A stretch of 64,000 nucleotides of DNA. Source: Candidatus Methylophosphatis haderslevensis (GTDB taxonomy: Bacteria; Pseudomonadota; Gammaproteobacteria; Burkholderiales; Rhodocyclaceae). The DNA is taken from NCBI GenBank assembly GCA_016711925.1, contig JADJSA010000008.1, forward strand, positions 62,001 through 126,000, given 5' to 3'. The position numbers were made by a program, and so were the translations under genes. The notes beneath the pieces were generated by a model. The model made no database searches. It was not told the DNA's origin and worked only from the letters and a program-made list of their open reading frames with translations. Shown one piece after another: positions 26,103 through 34,033 of this stretch (the stretch's first letter is position 1; each line of letters starts with the position of its first letter).

Positions 26103-26588
26103 TTACGAAGGATAGCCGCAGTCTCTTGGGGCAATTTCGATTTGCCCAATGTGAGTGCCATCACGCGTTCGATACGAATATGCAATCGTTACAGAATTCT
26201 TAAGGAATACCTCCATGTCTTTGCTTGAGCAGACACCACGTCGAAGTTGCTGCGTTTGTGCTTGGAGAAAGAAATCTGCGTCCACCTCGCGAGCAGTAGC
26301 ATTGACGAACGTGTAGTTGTATGTGAAACGACGTCCAGGGCCAGGGAAGGTGTTGTCCCAGCGGGTTTCCTTATCCACTGCCATGGGGAGTAATTGGTTG
26401 ATCTGATCACATACTTTGACGAGAGCCTGTTCGACACTCATCCCACTGGCGGCGGATCTTCCCACCGCCTTTCCAGCAGATCCACCAATAGGGGCACCAA
26501 ATATTTCGCCAAGCCCACCCTTTGCGAATGCGGGCGATGCGAAACCTGCTGAAAGCGCCATCACGCAATAGCAAGTCAACTTCTTCAT
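26103..26588 (-). CDS. Cassette-encoded secreted protein of unknown function
   Basis: 161 residues. The signal peptide is MKKLTCYCVMALSAGFASPA, cleaved before FAKGG. A glycine-rich segment (GLGEIFGAPIGGSAGKAVG) precedes a domain with DQINQLLPMAVDKETRWDN, TYNYTFVNA and a paired-cysteine end (RGVCSS, PRDCGYPS). A strong ribosome-binding site (AGGAGG) sits between the preceding attC and the ATG. I do not recognise a family. About 107 bases separate its stop from the next attC. Confidence 0.7.
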   Translation of the reverse strand: MKKLTCYCVMALSAGFASPAFAKGGLGEIFGAPIGGSAGKAVGRSAASGMSVEQALVKVCDQINQLLPMAVDKETRWDNTFPGPGRRFTYNYTFVNATAREVDADFFLQAQTQQLRRGVCSSKDMEVFLKNSVTIAYSYRTRDGTHIGQIEIAPRDCGYPS

Positions 26589-26610
26589 TTGCGATGCCTC
26601 CTGTGAAATG

Positions 26611-26667
26611 GCCTAACGATTGAATTGAGCCGCGCCGAAAGGCGTCGGCTCGAATGATTGGTTGGGC
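26611..26667 (-). other. Textbook 57-bp attC site after cassette 1
   Basis: On the - strand it runs from GCCCAAC to GTTAGGC, both perfect core consensus. The inner arms GAGCCGACGCC and GGCGCGGCTC pair with a single extrahelical A in one arm, exactly as in integron attC hairpins. A TTTC loop lies at the apex, and outer arms CAATCATT / AATTCAATCG complete the site. It starts 4 bases after the preceding stop codon. Confidence 0.9.
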
Positions 26668-26671
26668 CTCA

Positions 26672-27142
26672 TTACTCGAATCCTATATCGCGGACCAATG
26701 CCCAGATATCGACCAACTCGCTGTTGACCATACCTGGCGGACGACTCGGCACCACCCAATGAAGCACTGCGCCGTTGAACTGACTCTGGCCGTGGACGAA
26801 ATCCGGCTCCGGGAACTGCGATGCCAACCATGATGCAGCCGGAACGTGCCATTTGACGCCCTCGAATGGATACGGAAAGTTCTGTCGATTTGGGTTAGGA
26901 GTGTGAACGTAGATTGCGTCTTCCCCTGAGTCGTTCTCCTCAGCGAGGAACCAGCATTGACTTGGTTTACCCCAAGTAGACAACTCCGCCAGAGCTTTGT
27001 CGAGGTACTGGCGGGCGATAGTGAGGCAAGCCGATCGAGCTTCGGCACTTGCATTGCCAGCGCCATCCATGTCCGGATGCCAGTGCATCAGCTCGAACCA
27101 AGAGTCGGGCTTGAGCTCAAGTGAGAACGCATCGGATGGCAT
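26672..27142 (-). CDS. First-cassette protein of unknown function
   Basis: 156 residues, no signal peptide, acidic and rich in aromatic residues (WFELMHWHPDMDG, TWGKPSQCWF, WHVPAASWLASQFPEPDF, VLHWVVPSRPPG). The protein is probably cytoplasmic. It is the cassette next to attI, the position most strongly expressed in functional integrons. I recognise no family. Confidence 0.7.
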   Translation of the reverse strand: MPSDAFSLELKPDSWFELMHWHPDMDGAGNASAEARSACLTIARQYLDKALAELSTWGKPSQCWFLAEENDSGEDAIYVHTPNPNRQNFPYPFEGVKWHVPAASWLASQFPEPDFVHGQSQFNGAVLHWVVPSRPPGMVNSELVDIWALVRDIGFE

Positions 27143-27179
27143 CTGCAGCTGACGAAGCTTCGCTGGCGACGTTCATGAG

Positions 27180-27245
27180 GCCCAACTTTGTTGTCCGGCG
27201 ACAGTTTCGCCGGTTAACGCCGACGCCTGCTCCCTAAAACGGCGT
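27180..27245 (-). other. attI-like integron insertion site
   Basis: On the - strand the site ends CTGTCGCCGGACAACAAAG followed by GTTGGGC at 27180-27186. Compared from memory with the class 1 attI1 core (CAGTCGCCCTAAAACAAAG then GTTAGGC), about 20 of 25 positions agree. It lies between the divergent intI remnant and the first cassette, where attI belongs. The outer limit is approximate. Confidence 0.65.
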
Positions 27246-27352
27246 CGTTCATTGTGTGGAAACCCGCTTGCCTACTGGCTTTCCGGCTTGTGATTGGTCT
27301 TTTCATCCAGTACTAAAAAGTCGTCAAAAGCGGCACGCCATCGCCGCCATCG

Positions 27353-27563
27353 TTGAAGTCGGTGAAAGCGCCCGACCCGCTACGCGAGCGCGTTCGCCAT
27401 TTGCACTACAGCATACGCACGGACGAAGTGTATGTCTATTGGGTTGGGACGTTCATGTGCTTCCACGGGCTGCGCCAACGGGCGACTCAAGTGCGGCGGC
27501 GGAATCGAGGCGTTCGTCTTCTGGTAGGCCAAAATTCGCCCCACGTCGTAGCGGGCCTGTGCA
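27353..27563 (+). pseudogene. intI remnant: N-terminal part of an integron integrase
   Basis: The first ~47 codons (TTG at 27353) encode LKSVKAPDPLRERVRHLHYS and IRTDEVYVYWVGTFMCFHGL, closely resembling the N-terminal SAM-like domain of IntI tyrosine recombinases ([21 protein letters not shown] in IntI1, from memory). Near base 27490 the frame slips: the next frame continues GGGIEAFVFW, then meets stops at 27514 and 27535. Everything after about residue 70 of ~330, including the catalytic R/H/R/Y residues, is missing. The remnant ends against repeat copy 4. Confidence 0.8.
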
Positions 27564-27658
27564 CCGCTTCCACAGGCGCTTTCTGGCATGGCATGCCGGA
27601 GAGCAAGGCAGGACGAGGCGTTCCGGCTGTGTAGCCCGGAAAGCGCCTATCCATGCGG
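27564..27658. repeat. 95-bp palindromic intergenic repeat, copy 4
   Basis: The right end GAAAGCGCCTATCCATGCGG (27639-27658) is canonical. The left end CCGCTTCCACAGGCGCTTTC (27564-27583) has lost the central GGAT. Length is 95 bp. It directly abuts the truncated end of the intI remnant and ends 8 bases before the murI stop. Confidence 0.7.
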
Positions 27659-27666
27659 CTTGCAGA

Positions 27667-28488
27667 CTAGGTGGAGTTTGCGAGCGCGGCTGGCAGGGCG
27701 TCGACCGTGGCATCCTCGTCCCACAGCCGGCGCATCACCTGCGCGGCGAGTTCGAGCTTGCCGCTGGCATGGAATGCGTTCTCGCCGTGGCGTGCGCGGT
27801 CGGCGGCGATGGCGCTGTCGTGCAGGCGCCGCTCGAGCTGGCGCGCGACGGCCGGGCCGGTTTCGATCAGCGTTACCGCCGGCCCGGCAACGCTGGCGAT
27901 CAGCGGCTGCACGAACGGGTAGTGGGTGCAGCCGAGTACGATGGTGTCGGCGCCGCGGGCGAGCAGCGGTTCGACGTAGCGGGTGACCAGTGCCTGCGTG
28001 GCAGACGTGTCGAGTTCGCCGCGTTCCACACATTCGACGAGGCCGGGGCAGGGCTGGGTGACGACTTCGATGCCGCTGGCGAAGCGGTCGAGCAGGGCGG
28101 CGAACTGCGCGCTCTTGAGCGTGCCGACGGTTGCCAGCACGCCGACCACGCCCGTTTTGGTTGCGGCGGCGGCAGGCTTTACAGCCGGTTCCATGCCGAT
28201 CACCGGCACCGCGTGGCGGCTGCGCAGCGCGGCGGCGGCGGCGGCGGTGGCGGTGTTGCAGGCGATGACGATGGCTTTGGCGCCGCGGCCGCGCAGCCAG
28301 TCGGCCAGTTCGATCGAGCGGCTGCGTATCCAGTCGGGCGGCTTGTCGCCGTAGGGCGCGTTGCCGCAATCGGCGATGTAGAGCAGGTCTTCATGGGGCA
28401 TCAGCGCGCGGATGTGGCGCAGCACCGACAGGCCGCCGACGCCGGAGTCGAAGATGCCGATCGGGCCGCTGTGCGGTGGTGCGCCCAT
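27667..28488 (-). CDS. murI: Glutamate racemase
   Basis: 273 residues. It makes D-glutamate for peptidoglycan. Motifs are GIFDSGVGGLSVLRHI at the N-terminus, the first catalytic cysteine in VIACNTATAAA and the second in LGCTHYPFVQP. It starts 9 bases after the pduO stop, so the two are probably co-transcribed. Confidence 0.95.
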   Translation of the reverse strand: MGAPPHSGPIGIFDSGVGGLSVLRHIRALMPHEDLLYIADCGNAPYGDKPPDWIRSRSIELADWLRGRGAKAIVIACNTATAAAAAALRSRHAVPVIGMEPAVKPAAAATKTGVVGVLATVGTLKSAQFAALLDRFASGIEVVTQPCPGLVECVERGELDTSATQALVTRYVEPLLARGADTIVLGCTHYPFVQPLIASVAGPAVTLIETGPAVARQLERRLHDSAIAADRARHGENAFHASGKLELAAQVMRRLWDEDATVDALPAALANST

Positions 28489-28497
28489 GCGCGAACC

Positions 28498-29055
28498 CTA
28501 CTTGCCGGCGTTGCGGCCCTTCTGCCACAGCACGTCGCCGCAGCCGGCGGCGCGGTTGAGAAAGCGCGACAGCACGAACAGCAGGTCGGACAGGCGGTTC
28601 AGGTAGTGGCGCGGCGCCTCGCGGATTTTCTCCGCCGTCGATAGCGAGACGATCGAGCGCTCGGCGCGGCGGCACACGGCGCGCGCCATGTGCGTCAACG
28701 CCGCGGCGCGGGTGCCGCCGGGCAGGATGAATTCCTTGAGCGGATCGAGCGTGTCGTTCATCGCGTCGAGTTCGCGCTCCAGCCGGCCGACGCCCCCGGC
28801 CGCCAGCAGCGTCATGCCGGGTATCGAAAGTTCGCCGCCGAGGTCGAACAGGTCGTGCTGCACGTCGATCAGCATGGCACGCGTGGCCTCGGGCAGTTCC
28901 TCGACCAACAGCAGGCCGATCACCGAATTGAGTTCGTCGACATCGCCCAGCGCGTGGATGCGCAGGCTGTCCTTGGCGGTGCGGCTGCCGTCGCCGAGGC
29001 CGGTGGTGCCTTCGTCGCCGGTGCGGGTGTAAATCTTGGAGAGTCGGTGTCCCAT
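28498..29055 (-). CDS. PduO-type cob(I)alamin adenosyltransferase
   Basis: 185 residues from the ATG at 29055 (MGHRLSKIYTRTGDEGTTGL). It makes adenosylcobalamin from cob(I)alamin and ATP. The N-terminal TRTGDEGTTGLGDGSR ATP-binding segment, the VQHDLFDLGGEL helix, and the C-terminal CRRAERSIVSLS and LNRLSDLLFVLSR motifs are present. It is the trimeric ATR family rather than CobA/BtuR. Confidence 0.93.
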   Translation of the reverse strand: MGHRLSKIYTRTGDEGTTGLGDGSRTAKDSLRIHALGDVDELNSVIGLLLVEELPEATRAMLIDVQHDLFDLGGELSIPGMTLLAAGGVGRLERELDAMNDTLDPLKEFILPGGTRAAALTHMARAVCRRAERSIVSLSTAEKIREAPRHYLNRLSDLLFVLSRFLNRAAGCGDVLWQKGRNAGK

Positions 29056-29155
29056 GGCGGTGCGGGTTGTGCGTCGGGTGGAGGAAGCGGCATTATAGGC
29101 GCTCGCCGGGCGCGCCTCTTGCGCGCCTGGCGGCAGATCGACCGGTACCCCGCCC

Positions 29156-30367
29156 TTGCACATTGCCTCCCGCTGGAAAACGCCCGCTGTCGCCCTGGCG
29201 TGCGGCAGCCTGATCCTGACGCTCGCGATGGGGGTGCGGCACGGCTTCGGCCTTTTTTTGGCGCCGATGAGTCTGGATCTCGGCTGGGGCCGGGAATCTT
29301 TCGCCTTCGCGCTGGCGCTGCAGAATCTCGTTTGGGGCCTGACCCAGCCGGTAATCGGCATGCTGGCCGATCGCTGGGGCGGCGGGCGCGTGGTAGTGGC
29401 CGGGGTGGCGCTGTATTGCGCCGGCCTCTACGGCATGGCGCATGCAACGACACCCTTGATGCTGGCGCTGACCTCGGGCATCGCGATCGGTACGGCGTTG
29501 TCATGCTGCACGTTCTCGGTGGTGTCGGGCGTGATAGGCCGCCGCTTCAGCGCCGGCCAGCGCAGCCAGGCGCTGGGCATTGCCGGGGCGGCGGGCAGCT
29601 TCGGCCAGTTCGCCTTGTTGCCCGCCTCCGAATACCTGATCGGCGCGCTGGGCTGGCACAACGCGCTGCTCGCGCTCGGCGCGGCCATCGTGCTGATGCT
29701 GCCGGCCGCGCTCGGCATCGTCGAGTCGCGCGAGGGTCCGGCGGCGTCGACCGGCAGCGCGAGCGCGCGGCAGGCGCTGGCCGAGGCCTGCGGCTCGCGT
29801 GATTTCTGGCTGCTCTCGTTCGGGTTTTTCGTCTGCGGCTTCCAGGTGATATTCATCGCGATCCATCTGCCGGCCTATCTGCTCGATGCCGGGCTCGCGC
29901 CGGGCGTGGGTGTCAAGGCCCTGGCGCTGATCGGGCTGTTCAACATCTTCGGCAGTTACCTGGCCGGGCGCCTCGGCGCCATCTACTCCAAGCCGTACCT
30001 GCTCGGCGGCATCTACATCGCGCGCAGCGTGGTCATTGCCGCCTACCTCGTGGTCCCGCTGAGTGCGGCCAGTACCTATCTGTTCTCGGCGGCGATGGGT
30101 TTTCTCTGGCTCGGCACGGTGCCGCTGACCAACGGCATCGTGGCCTCGATGTTCGGCGTGCGCCATCTCGCGATGCTCGCCGGCACGGTGTTTCTGTGCC
30201 ACCAGATCGGCGCCTTCATCGGCAGTTGGCTCGGCGGCTACCTGTTCGACAGCACCGGGTCGTACCGGCTCGTCTGGTGGATTTCGATCGCGCTGGGCGT
30301 GGTGGCGCTGCTGGCCAACCTGCCGATACGCGAACAGCCGGTGCGGCACGCCGCCCGTCCGGCCTGA
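29156..30367 (+). CDS. MFS transporter, monocarboxylate/oxalate type
   Basis: 403 residues with twelve predicted membrane segments. GVRHGFGLFLAPMSLDLGWG in the first loop and GMLADRWGGGRVVVAG (an MFS motif A variant) are typical of the MCT/OxlT-like branch. The start is TTG at 29156. It is upstream of the glc genes but separated by the anomalous 30.4-31.4 kb block. The substrate is unassigned; a small carboxylate is plausible. Confidence 0.85.
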   Translation: MHIASRWKTPAVALACGSLILTLAMGVRHGFGLFLAPMSLDLGWGRESFAFALALQNLVWGLTQPVIGMLADRWGGGRVVVAGVALYCAGLYGMAHATTPLMLALTSGIAIGTALSCCTFSVVSGVIGRRFSAGQRSQALGIAGAAGSFGQFALLPASEYLIGALGWHNALLALGAAIVLMLPAALGIVESREGPAASTGSASARQALAEACGSRDFWLLSFGFFVCGFQVIFIAIHLPAYLLDAGLAPGVGVKALALIGLFNIFGSYLAGRLGAIYSKPYLLGGIYIARSVVIAAYLVVPLSAASTYLFSAAMGFLWLGTVPLTNGIVASMFGVRHLAMLAGTVFLCHQIGAFIGSWLGGYLFDSTGSYRLVWWISIALGVVALLANLPIREQPVRHAARPA

Positions 30368-30374
30368 TCGCGCC

Positions 30375-31385
30375 ATGAGCCGGACGACCGCAGCCAACCC
30401 GCGCCCTGCCGCCAAGCGGATACGTCGTGAGCGCCCGCGGCGGAAGAGAGGGGCAACAGGGGGGGCGGGGCCCCGCGGGGAAGGGGGGGGGGCGGGGCGG
30501 CGGGCACGAGGGGGGGGGCCGGGCGGGCCGCCGCCGGCGGGGGGGGGCACGGCACCACCGCCGCCCGCGCGCGCCCGGGCCCGGCCAGCACGCCCGCCCC
30601 GCGCGGGCGGGGGGGGGCAGGGGGGAAGGGGGGGGGGGCCGGGGGCCAGGCGCGCCGGGGCGCGCCCGGCCGCCCGCCGCGGGCGCCCCCGCACGCGGGC
30701 GCCGGCGCGAGGACGCAAAGCCGCCCGCCCGGGGCGGCGCAACCCGCGGGCCCACGCGGGCGGGGCCCCGGCGGGGGGCGCGCCGGGGGCCCCGGGCGGC
30801 GGGGCCCGGCCCCGGGGCCGCCCCACGGCAGGACCGCGGGCGCGGGGCCGGGGGGGGGGCGCCAGCGCGGGGCGGGGCCGGGGGGCCCGGCCAGGCCGGG
30901 ACCAGGCGGGCGGCGGGCCGGGGGGGGCCCCCGGCGGCCCCGGGCGCCGGGGACACGGGCCCCACACGGGGCCGCGGGGGAGCGGCGCGCCGGCCAGCAC
31001 GCCGGCGGCCAGCCCGCCGCCCGCGCCGCGGGCGGCGGCGCCCGCCACGGGCGCGCCGCCGGGGCCCCCCCACGCAGAGAGACGGGGGGCGGGGCGGCCG
31101 GCGGGCGCGCGGCCGACCCGCGGCCGCGGCGGGGGGGGCCGCCCCCCCACGGGGGGCGGAGCCACAGGGCACCAGCCCCCCGGGGGGGGGGACCGCCGGG
31201 GGGCGGCCACACGGGGGGGGGGGGGCGGCCCCGGGCGCAGGCCCCGGAGAAGGGGCGCCACCCCGAGGCCCGCCCCCGCGCCCGGCCCGGAGGGCCAGGC
31301 GGGGCGGGCAGGGGGCGCCCAGACCCCCGCCGGGGGGGGGGCCCGCCGACAAAACCCGGCAAGGGGGGGCGGGGGGGGGGGGTAA
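30375..31385 (+). other. Open frame running into the T-free block; reality uncertain
   Basis: An ATG at 30375, 7 bases after the MFS stop, opens a frame of normal composition (MSRTTAANPRPAAKRIRRE) for about 18 codons. The frame then passes through the T-free block and stops at the TAA at 31383-31385, immediately after the block. Because no stop codon can occur without T, the frame is not evidence of a gene. A real but corrupted gene is possible. Confidence 0.25.
30429..31382. other. 954-nt block without a single T, packed with G-runs
   Basis: From 30429 to 31382 the + strand contains G, C and a few A, but no T; many G-runs of eight or more occur. Composition switches abruptly to normal on both sides. 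Loss of the green signal in two-colour sequencing turns T into G and A into C, which fits no T and few A. I regard it as most likely a base-calling or assembly artefact, and the six-frame openness of this block as meaningless. Confidence 0.9.
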
Positions 31386-31439
31386 ACCTTGATTGCCGCC
31401 CCGTTGGGGCAGCCCTAGCATCGGGCGAGAGGAGGGGCC

Positions 31440-32948
31440 ATGGGTGACAATCCGCCGGTCGGCATCGGCGCGCACGAGAAGGATTTTTCGCAGGTCGACA
31501 AGGCCCGGCTGGTCGCGGCGTTGTCGCGCATCCTGCCGCCGCAGTCCCTGCTGGTCGATCGCGAAGATCTGAAACCCTACGAGTGCGACGGGCTTTCCGC
31601 CTATCGCGAGTTGCCCATGGTGGTGGCATTGCCCGACGCCGAAGCGCAAGTGGTGGCGATACTGCGCACCTGTCATCAACTCGGCGTGCCGGTGGTAGCG
31701 CGCGGCGCCGGCACCGGACTGTCGGGCGGCGCGATGCCGCACAAGTTCGGCGTGGTGATGTCGCTGGCGAAGTTCAAGCGCATCCTCAAGGTCGATCCGC
31801 TTTCGCGTACCGCCGTGGTGCAGCCAGGCGTGCGCAACCTGTCGATCTCCGAAGCGGCGGCGCCGCACGGTCTCTACTACGCGCCCGATCCGTCGAGCCA
31901 GATCGCCTGCACCATCGGCGGCAACGTCGCGGAGAATTCCGGCGGCGTGCATTGCCTCAAGTACGGCCTCACCGTGCACAACGTGCTGCGCGTGCGCGGC
32001 GTGACCATCGAGGGAGAGATTGTCGAATTCGGCGGCCAAGCGCTCGATGCGCCCGGCTACGACTTGCTGGCGCTGGTGACCGGCTCGGAAGGCATGCTGG
32101 CGGTCACCACCGAAGTCACCGTCAAGCTGGTGCCCAAACCCTTGCTGGCGGTTTGTCTGCTGGCCGCGTTCGACGAGGTCAACAAGGCCGGCAACGCGGT
32201 GGCCGACGTGATCGCCGCCGGCATCACTCCGGCAGGGCTCGAGATGATGGACCAGGCGGCGACCGCCGCGGTCGAGGAGTATGTGAAGGCCGGTTACCCG
32301 CTCGATGCCAAAGCGATACTGCTGTGCGAGGCCGACGGCACGCCCGACGAAGTCGAGGAAGAAGTCGCCCGCATGAAGTCGGTGCTGGCGCAAAGCGGCG
32401 CGACCGAGATTCGCGTGTCGACATCGGAGGCCGAGCGGCTCCGGTTCTGGTCGGGGCGCAAGGCGGCGTTCCCGGCGGCCGGGCGCATCTCGGCCGATTA
32501 CTACTGCATGGACGGCACGATTCCGCGCAAGCGTATCGCCGAGCTGCTGGAGGCGATCGCCGGCATGGAAAAGAAGTACGGCCTGCGCTGCATCAACGTG
32601 TTCCATGCCGGAGACGGCAACATGCATCCGCTGATCCTGTTCGACGCCAACGTGCCCGGCGAACTGGCGCGCACCGAAGCCTTCGGCGCCGAGATTCTCG
32701 AGATGTCGGTCGCACTCGGCGGCACCATCACCGGCGAGCACGGCGTCGGCTACGAGAAGATCAACCAGATGTGCGTGCAGTTCGCCACGCCCGAGATCCG
32801 CACCTTCCACCGCATCAAGGCGGCCTTCGATCCGGCCGGCCTGCTCAACCCGGGCAAGGCGATTCCGACCCTCAACCGCTGCGCGGAATACGGCCGGTTG
32901 CATGTCAGCGGCGGCCGACTGCCGCACCCGGAACTGCCGCGCTTCTAG
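31440..32948 (+). CDS. glcD: Glycolate oxidase subunit GlcD (FAD-linked)
   Basis: 502 residues. The FAD-binding PCMH-type domain (about 40-240) includes PVVARGAGTGLSGGA and IGGNVAENSGGVHCLKYG. The C-terminal FAD-linked oxidase domain carries CINVFHAGDGNMHPL and GTITGEHGVGYEK. It oxidises glycolate to glyoxylate with GlcE and GlcF, passing electrons to the respiratory chain. It is the first gene of glcDEF. Confidence 0.95.
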   Translation: MGDNPPVGIGAHEKDFSQVDKARLVAALSRILPPQSLLVDREDLKPYECDGLSAYRELPMVVALPDAEAQVVAILRTCHQLGVPVVARGAGTGLSGGAMPHKFGVVMSLAKFKRILKVDPLSRTAVVQPGVRNLSISEAAAPHGLYYAPDPSSQIACTIGGNVAENSGGVHCLKYGLTVHNVLRVRGVTIEGEIVEFGGQALDAPGYDLLALVTGSEGMLAVTTEVTVKLVPKPLLAVCLLAAFDEVNKAGNAVADVIAAGITPAGLEMMDQAATAAVEEYVKAGYPLDAKAILLCEADGTPDEVEEEVARMKSVLAQSGATEIRVSTSEAERLRFWSGRKAAFPAAGRISADYYCMDGTIPRKRIAELLEAIAGMEKKYGLRCINVFHAGDGNMHPLILFDANVPGELARTEAFGAEILEMSVALGGTITGEHGVGYEKINQMCVQFATPEIRTFHRIKAAFDPAGLLNPGKAIPTLNRCAEYGRLHVSGGRLPHPELPRF

Positions 32949-32950
32949 AG

Positions 32951-34015
32951 ATGGCCTGCGAACTCGCCGATCTGCAGCAACAGGTGCGAGAGGCGCTGGC
33001 CGATGGCAGGCCGCTGCGCCTGCGCGGCAGCGGCGCCAAGGATTTCTACGGCGAAGCGCCAGCCGGCGATCTGCTGGATACCCGCGGCTATGCCGGTGTC
33101 GTGGCGTACGAGCCGACCGAACTGGTGATCACCGCCCGTTGCGGCACCCGGCTGGTGGAGATCGAGTCGCTGCTGGCCGGGAGCGGCCAGATGCTGGCCT
33201 TCGAGCCGCCGCATTTCGGCCCCGAGGCCACGGTCGGTGGCTGCGTTGCCGCCGGGCTGGCCGGCCCGCGCCGGGCGGCGGCGGGCAGCGTGCGCGATTT
33301 CGTGCTCGGCGTGACGCTGATCGACGGCCATGCCGAGGTGATGAAGTTCGGCGGGCAGGTGATGAAGAACGTCGCCGGCTACGATGTCTCGCGCCTGGTT
33401 TGCGGCGCGCTCGGCACGCTCGGGCTGATCGCCGAGGTTTCGCTCAAGGTGCTGCCGCGCCCCTTCGAGGAAGCCACGTTGCTGTTCCACATCGGCGAGG
33501 CCCGGGCGCTCGAGCAACTCAACCAGTGGGGCGGCCAGCCGCTGCCGCTGTCGGCCAGCGCGTTCCATGACGGCACGCTCTGTGTGCGCCTGTCGGGAGC
33601 CGCCGCCGCGGTGTGCGCCGCCCGCCAGCGGCTGGGCGGCGAGCCGATCGATGCGGCGCAGGCGCAGGAATTCTGGTCGGGTATCCGCGAGCAGACCGAT
33701 CCGTTCTTCGACGGCGCCGAAACGCTGTGGCGGCTGTCGCTGCCGTCGGTCGCTGCGCCGCTAGACTTGCCGGGACGGCAACTCGTCGAGTGGGGCGGCG
33801 CGCTGCGCTGGCTCAAGTCCGATGCGCCCGTCGGGCAGATTCGCGCGGCGGCGACCGAAGCCGGCGGGCATGCAACCCGCTTTCGCTCGCAGGAGCGTGC
33901 CGAAGGCGTGTTTCAGCCTTTGCCGGCCGCGCTGCTGGCGATTCATCGGCGCCTGAAGCTGGCGCTCGATCCCAAAGGCATTTTCAATCCGGGACGGATG
34001 TATCCGGGGCTGTGA
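32951..34015 (+). CDS. glcE: Glycolate oxidase subunit GlcE
   Basis: 354 residues from the ATG at 32951, two bases after the glcD stop. It has a second, shorter FAD-binding domain (LRLRGSGAKDFYG, EPPHFGPEATVGGCVAAGL, GGQVMKNVAGYDVSRL). The C-terminus ends in the characteristic FNPGRMYPGL. Confidence 0.94.
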   Translation: MACELADLQQQVREALADGRPLRLRGSGAKDFYGEAPAGDLLDTRGYAGVVAYEPTELVITARCGTRLVEIESLLAGSGQMLAFEPPHFGPEATVGGCVAAGLAGPRRAAAGSVRDFVLGVTLIDGHAEVMKFGGQVMKNVAGYDVSRLVCGALGTLGLIAEVSLKVLPRPFEEATLLFHIGEARALEQLNQWGGQPLPLSASAFHDGTLCVRLSGAAAAVCAARQRLGGEPIDAAQAQEFWSGIREQTDPFFDGAETLWRLSLPSVAAPLDLPGRQLVEWGGALRWLKSDAPVGQIRAAATEAGGHATRFRSQERAEGVFQPLPAALLAIHRRLKLALDPKGIFNPGRMYPGL

Positions 34016-34033
34016 GCCGGCGACGAGCGAGAC

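Larger units (their letters stand above)
24476..27563 (-). mobile_element. Decayed chromosomal integron with at least four gene cassettes
   Basis: The layout is canonical: an intI remnant on the + strand (27353 on), an attI-like site (27180-27245), then cassettes reading away from it on the - strand. attC sites are seen at 26611-26667 (57 bp, textbook), 25938-25995 (58 bp) and 25154-25216 (63 bp, degenerate). Cassettes from attI outward are the unknown 156-residue protein, the secreted 161-residue protein, a two-gene cassette (130 and 42 residues), and the HEPN-like protein. Base composition is clearly less GC-rich than the neighbouring genes. The integrase is broken, so the array is probably fixed unless another integrase acts in trans. 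Confidence 0.8.

Noticed and set aside
27256..28644. 462-codon + strand ORF over murI
   Set aside because: Antisense shadow of murI and pduO; the only meaningful part of the region on this strand is the intI remnant, in another frame.
29501..32927. Very long - strand ORFs (586, 463 and 903 codons) across 29.5-32.9 kb
   Set aside because: They owe their length to the T-free block and to GC-rich shadow frames; they overlap well-supported MFS, glcD and glcE genes and show no family sequence.
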